Shown: positions 16,989 through 24,654 of the stretch, in pieces
Position numbering within the stretch: position 1 is the first letter of the stretch
Layout: every line of letters begins with the position of its first letter
Source: Sulfurovum sp.
GTDB lineage: Bacteria > Campylobacterota > Campylobacteria > Campylobacterales > Sulfurovaceae
Length of the DNA stretch: 64,000 nucleotides
Reading direction: 5' to 3'
Assembly (NCBI GenBank): GCA_027068485.1
Contig: JAMOSB010000027.1
Location: 48,984-112,983 of the forward strand
Position numbers and translations under genes: made by a program
Notes under the pieces: generated by a model
What the model was told of the DNA's origin: nothing
Seen by the model: the letters and a program-made list of their open reading frames with translations, nothing else
Database searches by the model: none

Positions 16989-19832
16989 CTAAAAATCTTT
17001 ACGAAAGACGATGTCGTAGGATTGAGAGGGTTCACTCACACTCATAATACTCTGGGTATTACGGTTGTGGTCATACTTGAGCTTGACACTAGAGATGGTA
17101 TCATTGACATAGATAATCGTAATCTTCGAGGTGAGTCGCTTCCCCACCTCGATACTGTTCCCCTCACCCAACACAAGGTGGTCAAGCTTGACTCCGATAT
17201 TGGAGAGTGCTGATTTTGCCATCGCTCCCCCCATCATACGCATCATCTCTTCACTACTATTGGTACCTGCTCCTGCGGTGGAGTCAAAAAGTATCATTGA
17301 GAGTATCTCCTCTTTGCTCAGGTAGGGTTGGGCAGAGAAGCGTATCATCGGAGCAGTCGCACTTCCTGTCACTGTGATAGTAATCACATGCTCCACCGTA
17401 CGATAATCTACACTCGCCTCGATTAGAGCATTGGCTGGTTTCCCTGTAAAGAATAGATGACTACTATTGAGTAGAAATCGCTTCTGCTCAAAGCTATAGT
17501 AGCCCCCTTTGAGTAGCTCAATAGAGCCCAGAAGCATCAGCTCTGCCCCCTCACTCTTGTGTAGACTCAAATCAGGCTTTAGCCTCACCTTCACCTCCCC
17601 CTCTTTGTAGAGTAGTGGGGTTTGACTCTTGATCGTAACCGCGACACTCAACCCCTCCATCAAGCTACTTTTGGGTTTGGTTGACATCTCCTGCACAATG
17701 AGGATATCACTATCAGAGGCGTAACTCTTCTTCTCCAAATCATAAAAGAGTCGCCCCTCTAGCAGGGTGATATCCCCACGGATGGCGGTTTTGTTGCCAT
17801 CTAGCACTGCGGTGAGATCGATGGCACTTTTGAGCTTGACAAGCTCATGTTCGATAGGCAGACGATCCGCGACCAGAGCAAAACGCCCTTTGGCTCGCTT
17901 GGGGGCGTAGCTCCCTGTGATCGTAAGGGCATCATTGACCCAGAAGGGGGCGATGGTGAGGTTATCCTCTCCTAGTTGCACCACAGAGGGTTTGGTCGCA
18001 AAAAGTGTCTGCTTCTGTGTGGTGAGGGTGTAGTGTGGGAGGGTGAGGGTTGAGCCATTGATCTCGAGGGCGATATCGACTGCCTCCACCACCTGTGTGC
18101 TTTTGCGTCCTGATTGATAGGTGATCTTTGGGGTGCGTAGTGCGACCAAAAGCTTCTCTTTGGCTATCAACTCGGTATCGAGTGTTACAGCACCCTCGAC
18201 TTTGAGAGGCTCTTTGAGTGGGTAGAGTGCTTGAATTGATTGCATCAGTTCAGAGAGACTTCCCGTTGTGGTTGTCATACGCAGACGCTTTGCAACACTC
18301 CCCGATAGACGACTACGCAAGCTCCCAAACGCTATCTCTCCAACCAGTTGTGTGGTATTGAGCTCATACTGACTTGCCACCCTAAGCATATCACTCTGAA
18401 GCGTTAGATTGACCTCTTGGTCCTGTAGGGTAACCCGACTCTCAATAGGGTTGAGCCTCTCCCATTTGAGCTTAGGGCTATAGGCTTTGAGCAGTGAGTT
18501 AGGGGGAATACGAGTCGTGGCAGTAAGGGTGAGATCCTTCGCATAGCTCACATTGATATCCATCATCACAAGATTGGAACGAAGAGCTATAGTCGCCTGA
18601 TGAGAGCTATTCTCCTCTAGGCAGATAGGTGCATCGACTACCACCATCACACGGGAGCTATTGAGCTCTGGGGGGAGTACGAGTAGCTCATGGAGTGACA
18701 ACGGCTCTTTAGTAGCAAGATGGAGCTGACCATTGGGGAGCCTATCAGCATCAAATGATCCAACCAAGCCTTGGCTCTTTAGCGTGGTAGCGATCCCCTC
18801 CCCTCGACTCTGATAGGTAAGGGTGAGTCCATCAAGCAGACGAGTGAAATTACTATCGATACCTCTTAGCCTATCGAGCGTGATACGCCCCTCATAGGAG
18901 AGATTCTCATCCAAAGAGAGGTGGTTATTGATGACTACACCTTGGGTATAGGGGGTCGTGAGACGAAGGGTTGTATCGGCACGCAAGAGCGTCTGATTGA
19001 TATCATAAGTAAGGTGGCTATGGAGCTGATCCATATCGATACTCAACGGGGTATCAGGTGTGCTATTGGCAAGAGAGAGTACCCCCATGACCTGCTTATC
19101 GAGTGTGGCAGAGAGTAGTGACTTAGAGGCGTTGAGTTCGATCATCACCTCCCCTATACGCGCAGCATGGATAGGCAGTGCATACTGCTCAAAGAGTGAC
19201 TCTTTTGGTCGGAGATACAGCTGACCGATAAGCTGATTGCTTCGCACCCTCCCCTGATAATGCAGATCCGTCAGGTTACTCTCTACGCCTAGGGTGAGCT
19301 GTGCTACATCCAACTGCTCCTTGGCGTACGCCACCCCCTTGATCTCTACACGCACCCCCTCCAGAGCCACCCCAGAGTGGACAAAGGGGGCAAGTGAGAT
19401 GCTCCCCTCCTCTAGCACAATCGCTATCGCAAGGGAGCTATTGCTCTCGCTTGATGCGTGAGATTCCTCCGTAGCACCCCCCAAATGCTCCACCAGAGAG
19501 GTGACCCCTTCGAGATTGATAGACTCTAGTGCGAGTTTACGGATATGAAGCTCTTGGTCTATCAGGCTTAGGAGATTCCACTCTACTGTGATCTTCTCAC
19601 CAATCAACTGATCTCTATAGCGAAGATCATAGATCGTCACACCATGCCATACTCTCCCCTCTATTTTCGTGTAACTGATATTATAATCTGGTGCAAAATG
19701 GTTGGCAACCTCACCTAGCCACAGTGGGGTATTGGCAAGACTATAGAGGAGTATCAGCGTTCCACCAATCAAAACGAGAAGATTGATTAGTAGTGTGCGT
19801 ATCCACAGTAGGGGAAGAAGTAAGCGTCTCAA
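16989..19832 (-). CDS. tamB: TamB-like translocation/assembly module protein
   Basis: This is a 947-residue protein with an N-terminal membrane anchor (about residues 10-32) and a very long beta-rich periplasmic body. The C-terminus has the DUF490 (TamB) type, ending with a terminal F as in barrel-interacting strands. TamB is inner-membrane anchored and spans the periplasm to TamA, serving outer-membrane protein insertion and phospholipid transport. The gene overlaps tamA upstream by four bases, which makes the assignment very secure. The downstream end is only 17 bases from the convergent PAS gene, with no hairpin seen between them. Confidence 0.92.
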   Translation of the reverse strand: MRRLLLPLLWIRTLLINLLVLIGGTLILLYSLANTPLWLGEVANHFAPDYNISYTKIEGRVWHGVTIYDLRYRDQLIGEKITVEWNLLSLIDQELHIRKLALESINLEGVTSLVEHLGGATEESHASSESNSSLAIAIVLEEGSISLAPFVHSGVALEGVRVEIKGVAYAKEQLDVAQLTLGVESNLTDLHYQGRVRSNQLIGQLYLRPKESLFEQYALPIHAARIGEVMIELNASKSLLSATLDKQVMGVLSLANSTPDTPLSIDMDQLHSHLTYDINQTLLRADTTLRLTTPYTQGVVINNHLSLDENLSYEGRITLDRLRGIDSNFTRLLDGLTLTYQSRGEGIATTLKSQGLVGSFDADRLPNGQLHLATKEPLSLHELLVLPPELNSSRVMVVVDAPICLEENSSHQATIALRSNLVMMDINVSYAKDLTLTATTRIPPNSLLKAYSPKLKWERLNPIESRVTLQDQEVNLTLQSDMLRVASQYELNTTQLVGEIAFGSLRSRLSGSVAKRLRMTTTTGSLSELMQSIQALYPLKEPLKVEGAVTLDTELIAKEKLLVALRTPKITYQSGRKSTQVVEAVDIALEINGSTLTLPHYTLTTQKQTLFATKPSVVQLGEDNLTIAPFWVNDALTITGSYAPKRAKGRFALVADRLPIEHELVKLKSAIDLTAVLDGNKTAIRGDITLLEGRLFYDLEKKSYASDSDILIVQEMSTKPKSSLMEGLSVAVTIKSQTPLLYKEGEVKVRLKPDLSLHKSEGAELMLLGSIELLKGGYYSFEQKRFLLNSSHLFFTGKPANALIEASVDYRTVEHVITITVTGSATAPMIRFSAQPYLSKEEILSMILFDSTAGAGTNSSEEMMRMMGGAMAKSALSNIGVKLDHLVLGEGNSIEVGKRLTSKITIIYVNDTISSVKLKYDHNRNTQSIMSVSEPSQSYDIVFRKDF

Positions 19833-21598
19833 AATGATTGTCCTATCTGAAATTGGATACCATAGTGTGAGGTATCATCGACATTGAAGCCCACATCGAG
19901 CTTAAATGGTCCAATGGGTGTCATATAGCGAACCCCAACCCCCGCAGAGGTGATCATCTCTCCTGAGAAGTCCGCACTCGCTTCATTGAGCAGGGTCTTA
20001 TCCATAAAGACGGCTCCGTAGAGTTCTCCCACGATAGGGTAGTCCGCCTCCACCGAGAGGTTGAGCATACTAGAGGCACCATAGTTACTATCGTCTGTAG
20101 AGGAGCGTAACACCCCTAGTTCATTGTAGCCATAGGCACGGTTGGAGTAGGAGCCTCCCCCAAAGAAGTACTTCGACTCGGGGAGTCCCATCGCAGACTC
20201 ATTGGCGATACTCCCCATCTTGCCCACCACCGCAAAGGTGAGATCTGCTAAGGTATAGATGACACGCCCCTCTAGGATACTCTTCGTATAGAGACTCGAC
20301 TCCTCATCATGAGAGAGTCCCATCTCATGGTAGAGTGAGAGGTAGTAGCCCTTTTTGGGGTTGAGCTTGGAGTCTCGTGCATCATAGGTGAGTGTGAGGT
20401 AGGGGTAGAAGAGCGAGAAGATCCCCTCACTCACCGCCTGCTTGAGGATCACCCCCTCTTCGATATTGTCCACGCCATTGATGACGATATGCTCTAGTGC
20501 TACCCCACCCTCCACGCGTAGCTTACCATCGGTATAGGCTCCATAGAGACGGCTGAAGCTCTTCTCCTCTCTAAACCCCTCAAACTCTAGGTTGGAGTAC
20601 CCCACCTTGGCACCCAAATCAAGATAATACCCCCTCAGGGTAAAAAATGTGGGCTGATAGTAGGAGAGCATAAAGTGTTGCTCCTTTTGAGACCATCCCC
20701 CCTCTACCCCTAAACGGCGTGCATCCCCCCAAAAGTTATACTTGGTGAGTTTGGCATGGATACGCTTTCCTACATAAGTATCATACCCCACCCCTATCTC
20801 AAAGTGGTAGGGTTTGGCACGCTCTCGAAAGGTGATATCGACAGGGATAACATTGTAAAACTTCCTATCAACATTGATAATCACACTATCAAAGGCTTTG
20901 AGCTGATAGAGACTGTTGGAGGTCTCTTGGACGCGTTCTTGACTAAACGGCTCCCCCTCCAAGGCTCTCACCCGTGAGCGAATCACCGCTCTGTCAATAG
21001 AGGTGAGTCCTGAGAGGGTAAGTTTGCCAAAGGTACAGATCCCATCTTTGCGTAGGGTGTAGCGAAGATCCACGCGGTGTTTGACAAGATCGACAAAGGC
21101 TTTGGTATCAAGCTCATAACTACAGTACCCTCTCTTGAGCAGTGCAGAGATAATCTGATTTTTGATAGCGATAAAACGACGCGCCTGAAAGATCTCCCCC
21201 CGCTTAAAAGTCACCAAGCCAGAGAGATTGAAATCGGTGGTGATATTGATATCTCCAACCAAAACAGGGAGCTTCTCATCGATAGTAACCGCTACAGTGG
21301 TGTTGCTCTCCTCGATATGAAACGAGGCATCATAGAACCCCTCTGAATCATAGAAGCTTCCCAACGACTCCTCTAGTGTTGGGAGGAGTTTATCCTTGAT
21401 ACGAGGCGTATCCTCCTTCCAAAACTCAAAAAACTGCTTGGTATCAACCCCCATCGCCTCTTGAAGTTGTGACTCATCAAACGCTTGTTGTCCATGAAAT
21501 GCGATGATATGAGTGGGTAGGTCAACACTTTTGGCACAGAGTGTCACCCCAAAGAGAAGTAGTGTCGCAACTAGATAGTATCGAAGGAGTAAGAGCAT
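19829..21598 (-). CDS. tamA: TamA-like Omp85-family outer-membrane protein
   Basis: This 589-residue product has a signal peptide ending near CAKS, a region of POTRA domains (about 25-270) and a C-terminal Omp85 16-strand-type barrel ending in F (YGIQFQIGQSF). The IGPFKLDVGF stretch before the last strands is typical of BamA/TamA. The loop motif normally written RGF/RGY appears as NRAYGY. The partner gene tamB follows with a four-base overlap, and gpsA precedes with a one-base overlap. Together TamAB help build parts of the outer membrane. Confidence 0.93.
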   Translation of the reverse strand: MLLLLRYYLVATLLLFGVTLCAKSVDLPTHIIAFHGQQAFDESQLQEAMGVDTKQFFEFWKEDTPRIKDKLLPTLEESLGSFYDSEGFYDASFHIEESNTTVAVTIDEKLPVLVGDINITTDFNLSGLVTFKRGEIFQARRFIAIKNQIISALLKRGYCSYELDTKAFVDLVKHRVDLRYTLRKDGICTFGKLTLSGLTSIDRAVIRSRVRALEGEPFSQERVQETSNSLYQLKAFDSVIINVDRKFYNVIPVDITFRERAKPYHFEIGVGYDTYVGKRIHAKLTKYNFWGDARRLGVEGGWSQKEQHFMLSYYQPTFFTLRGYYLDLGAKVGYSNLEFEGFREEKSFSRLYGAYTDGKLRVEGGVALEHIVINGVDNIEEGVILKQAVSEGIFSLFYPYLTLTYDARDSKLNPKKGYYLSLYHEMGLSHDEESSLYTKSILEGRVIYTLADLTFAVVGKMGSIANESAMGLPESKYFFGGGSYSNRAYGYNELGVLRSSTDDSNYGASSMLNLSVEADYPIVGELYGAVFMDKTLLNEASADFSGEMITSAGVGVRYMTPIGPFKLDVGFNVDDTSHYGIQFQIGQSF

Positions 21599-22485
21599 TA
21601 GTGTAGAAGATCCTTGACACTCTCAAGGGGATCTTTTCCCTCCTCTATCATCGCATAGACCTCATGGGCGATAGGGAGATAGATACCTTGCTCTTGGGCT
21701 ATGGTGTGGAGTGCTTTAGCTGTAGGGACTCCCTCAGCGACCTCTCCTAGCTCAGTAAGTATCTCTGCCATACTCTCTCCACGAGCCAGTCCAAGCCCCA
21801 CGCGATAGTTTCGTGAGAGGGTAGAGCTAGCCGTCAAGAAGAGATCCCCTGCTCCTCCCAAGGAGAGAAAGGTCTCCCCTTTGGCACCAAACGCTTCTCC
21901 AAAACGGGTCATCTCTACAAGCCCTCGGGAGATGAGTGCAGCTCTAGCATTGTTACCCAACCCTAGACCATCACAGACACCCCCCGCAATCGCGATGACA
22001 TTTTTGTAGGCACCTGCCACCTCCGCTCCCACCACATCATCACTCACATACCCTTTGATAAAATCGGGCAGTGCCTCAGCATAACAGTGAGCCAAAGAGA
22101 GATTGGTCGAGCTGATTTTGAGTGCGGTAGGAAGTGACTGCTGTACCTCCGTAGCAAAAGAGGGACCCGAGATAAAGGCCAAGCGATCTGTCGAGATAAA
22201 GGCTCCATAGACCTCATTGAGAAAAGCCCCTGTCATGGTCTCTATCCCCTTAGCCGCGACCAAAATCTTCTGCCCTTTATCGACAAAGTACTGCTCCAAC
22301 CACCCCCGCACAGACTGTGCAGGGATCGTGACCACAAGGTACTCATAGCTCAGTGCCTCCTCCATCGTGACAAAATTCTCTATCGCTTTAGGGGTACGGG
22401 AGGTGATGACCACCTCATTTGTTTGACTGTAGGCATGGTAGAGTGCCTGCCCCCATTTACCCGCTCCAATAATTGCTAATTTCAT
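21598..22485 (-). CDS. gpsA: Glycerol-3-phosphate dehydrogenase [NAD(P)+]
   Basis: GpsA reduces dihydroxyacetone phosphate to sn-glycerol-3-phosphate, the backbone for phospholipids. The protein opens with a Rossmann motif (IIGAGKWGQAL). Other conserved parts are ISGPSFATEV, the catalytic lysine in GAYKNVIAIAGG and the SRNYRVGLGLARG sequence. An ATG at 22491 lies two codons upstream, but the GAGGGA ribosome site is too close to it; it is well placed for ATG 22485, giving 295 residues. It overlaps tamA by one base and likely forms one unit with tamA and tamB. Confidence 0.95.
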   Translation of the reverse strand: MKLAIIGAGKWGQALYHAYSQTNEVVITSRTPKAIENFVTMEEALSYEYLVVTIPAQSVRGWLEQYFVDKGQKILVAAKGIETMTGAFLNEVYGAFISTDRLAFISGPSFATEVQQSLPTALKISSTNLSLAHCYAEALPDFIKGYVSDDVVGAEVAGAYKNVIAIAGGVCDGLGLGNNARAALISRGLVEMTRFGEAFGAKGETFLSLGGAGDLFLTASSTLSRNYRVGLGLARGESMAEILTELGEVAEGVPTAKALHTIAQEQGIYLPIAHEVYAMIEEGKDPLESVKDLLH

Positions 22486-22551
22486 CGACATGCTCCCTCT
22501 TAGAAAAAAGTACCCGATAGTAACATAAAACCCTTAGGTCTAGTAAATTTT

Positions 22552-22557
22552 AGTATA
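22552..22557 (-). promoter_or_regulatory. Putative -10 for gpsA-tamA-tamB
   Basis: TATACT on the minus strand lies about 67 bases before the gpsA start, within the 96-base gap after the radical SAM gene. The gap is AT-rich and holds no other gene. Confidence 0.4.
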
Positions 22558-22581
22558 AAACAACTTAAAACGATACCTTAT

Positions 22582-23487
22582 TTAAGAACGCTTACAAGCC
22601 TCTTTTTCGCGTGATTGAGGATTGAACCGCTCTTTATAACTACAGTGCTGGCAGAGTGGTTCGATGGCTTTGCCACACTGGAATCCTTCGATGATGGCGG
22701 TGGTACGGGGGGTGGTGAGTATCGTATGGAGTGGGGTATCATGAAGTGACCCTAGTGCCATGACCCCCTCACCATCTAAGCAACACGGCACCACACGACC
22801 ACTCGCCAAGATCGCAATATGTGACTGGAGTCCTTGACAACTCCCATCACCATAGAACGCATTATCCAAAGAGGGCCACTCAAAGTAGTAATCAAAGTGC
22901 ATTAAGATTTTGGGGGCTAGGCGTAGGGATTTTGGGTAGTTTTGGAGGAGTTTTTCGATATCCATAGATTCCCCAAACACCCCACCAAGGTATCTAAAGA
23001 GACGGTGATTAAACGCTGATTCACTCCTCTGCTCATCAAAATTCCATAGACGCAGATTGATAAAGACCCCCTCCCTCCCGTGGCGTAGCTTCTCTTGACA
23101 CAACGCTACAATAGGCTCCATATATTGCTCAAATCGCAATGCCGTATTGTTTTTATTGAAGCTATTAAGGGAGATATTGATCTGTTTGACTGCGGGGTGG
23201 AAGAGTGTCTCATAGGAGTGTTTTTTGAGAAAGTAGCCAGAGGTGGTAAGGAGTGCCTTGAGTCCGTGTTTGGCGATGATATCTAAGTAGCAGGAGAGAT
23301 TAGAGAGGGTGAGAGGATCCCCCATCACATGACAAGCGATCTCTTTGGTGTAGGGCTTGACCTGCTCTATCACCGACTCAAAAAATCCTAACTCCATTGT
23401 AGTAGTCGGGAGTGTTTTGGTCGGGCAGAAGCTACAGCTTAGCCCACAGCCACTTGTTAGCTCGATATAGACACGATAGAACTTCAC
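22582..23487 (-). CDS. Radical SAM protein with SPASM-like C-terminus
   Basis: This is a 301-residue radical SAM enzyme. The cluster-binding cysteines are C14, C18 and C21 in SGCGLSCSFCP. Further cysteines near the end (VPCCLDGEG, FQCGK, CQHCSYKERF) resemble a SPASM auxiliary-cluster region. Such proteins modify peptides or other small substrates by radical chemistry; the substrate here is unknown. The start is GTG at 23487, only four bases after the stop of the upstream gene, so the two are coupled. No obvious precursor peptide gene lies next to it. Confidence 0.85.
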   Translation of the reverse strand: MKFYRVYIELTSGCGLSCSFCPTKTLPTTTMELGFFESVIEQVKPYTKEIACHVMGDPLTLSNLSCYLDIIAKHGLKALLTTSGYFLKKHSYETLFHPAVKQINISLNSFNKNNTALRFEQYMEPIVALCQEKLRHGREGVFINLRLWNFDEQRSESAFNHRLFRYLGGVFGESMDIEKLLQNYPKSLRLAPKILMHFDYYFEWPSLDNAFYGDGSCQGLQSHIAILASGRVVPCCLDGEGVMALGSLHDTPLHTILTTPRTTAIIEGFQCGKAIEPLCQHCSYKERFNPQSREKEACKRS

Positions 23488-23491
23488 ACGA

Positions 23492-24559
23492 CTACTTCAT
23501 ACAACTAGCAAGATCAGTGATCGTTTTGGCACTACGAAGACACTTCATCTTCGACTGGTAGCGAAATATCTCTGCGTCAAATGCCTCTAACAGATGCTCT
23601 CGCTCCTCACCTCGCCACTGTTCGATATTGGGGTATCGCTCTTTGGTAAGTTTGGCTTTGAAGTCCACAAATGGCTCCAAGCACTCATTGGCGGCGATCC
23701 ACTCCTGTGCTTGGACTAGACATATACGAGTCTTTTGCATTGTTTCTAGGTAGGCAGGGAGGAGCTTTTTACTCTCCTCAAAGAGGTGTTCGCCTTGTCT
23801 ATTGAGCCAGAGATTTCGCTCCTCTTGAGTGAGGTTTGCCTCGGTGAGGTGGTGTTGCTTAAGGCTTTGATGGTACGCGACTGCGAGTTTAGCAAGACGC
23901 TCAGGAAAAGACTTAGGGAGTGCCATCCCCCCCTTTTTGAGAGAACTCTTCAGCAGAGCTATCTTCTCTAGAGGATAGGCTGGTAGCTCAAAATCTATCG
24001 CTTCAGGCTTGATATCGAGTGTGACGCTAGTTGCTTGCTTGCGGTAGTAGAGTCCAAAGGCACGATACTCTACAAGGAGGGGAACGCCTTGATAGAGACA
24101 CTTCTTAACCCCATCAGCCTCCCAAAGCTCACACGAGAGGTTGGCGATCGTCATTGCTCCATGCGGTAGGAGATGGGAGGTGTCTGCTTCGTTTAATGCC
24201 CCCTCAGGGATCTTATAGCGTGTTATCTTCTTACTCTTAAAGTTGACCTTACTACACCCCTGCTCTTCACACTTCTGCTCTTTTTTGATGCGTTGGACAT
24301 GGTGAAAAGCCCCTGTGACCACCTCATCACTCTCCTCATGGTAGCGTGTCACAGCTCCATAGAGTTTGAAGTTTAGTCTAGCCGTACCATTGATAGAGAG
24401 ATTGAGGTCATCGGCTAACGCTCCTCCTCCACTAATACTGTAGTTGATCCTAGCAGACCAGACACCATAGGGCTTGGGTGTGGAGGCGTGGGTAGTGAGT
24501 GTAGAGAGGGCAAACCCCAAAGAGAGGATAACCCCATAGCGTCTTAGGCAAGATAACAT
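23492..24559 (-). CDS. Secreted protein of unknown function
   Basis: This is a 355-residue product with a clear signal peptide at the start chosen here (MLSCLRRYGVILSLGFALS, then TTHAS). The ATG at 24559 has AAGGA seven bases upstream. A longer frame to 24640 lacks a ribosome site and hides the signal peptide. The mature part is mixed, with a beta-rich first half (YSISGGGALADDLNLSINGTARL) and a helical second half. Eight or so cysteines are spread along it, some in CEEQGC and SCELW contexts. No family was recognised. It lies just before the radical SAM gene and may be co-expressed with it. Confidence 0.75.
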   Translation of the reverse strand: MLSCLRRYGVILSLGFALSTLTTHASTPKPYGVWSARINYSISGGGALADDLNLSINGTARLNFKLYGAVTRYHEESDEVVTGAFHHVQRIKKEQKCEEQGCSKVNFKSKKITRYKIPEGALNEADTSHLLPHGAMTIANLSCELWEADGVKKCLYQGVPLLVEYRAFGLYYRKQATSVTLDIKPEAIDFELPAYPLEKIALLKSSLKKGGMALPKSFPERLAKLAVAYHQSLKQHHLTEANLTQEERNLWLNRQGEHLFEESKKLLPAYLETMQKTRICLVQAQEWIAANECLEPFVDFKAKLTKERYPNIEQWRGEEREHLLEAFDAEIFRYQSKMKCLRSAKTITDLASCMK

Positions 24560-24627
24560 AGCTATATCCTTGTTTGATTTGATATATTGTAACATAAGAT
24601 ACCCCCCAATCAAAGCACCCCTTGATG

Positions 24628-24654
24628 AAAAAAGCAACACCCTAGAGCGGTGCC
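24628..24654 (-). terminator. Rho-independent terminator after the M14 gene
   Basis: On the minus strand GGCACC and GGTGTTGC form a short stem with a GC-rich loop directly after the stop codon, followed by six Ts (24633-24628). The stem uses two G-U pairs, so it is weak but well placed. Confidence 0.5.

Noticed and set aside
24560..24640. Longer N-terminus of the secreted unknown protein
   Set aside because: It would bury the signal peptide and lacks a ribosome site, while AAGGA is well placed for 24559.
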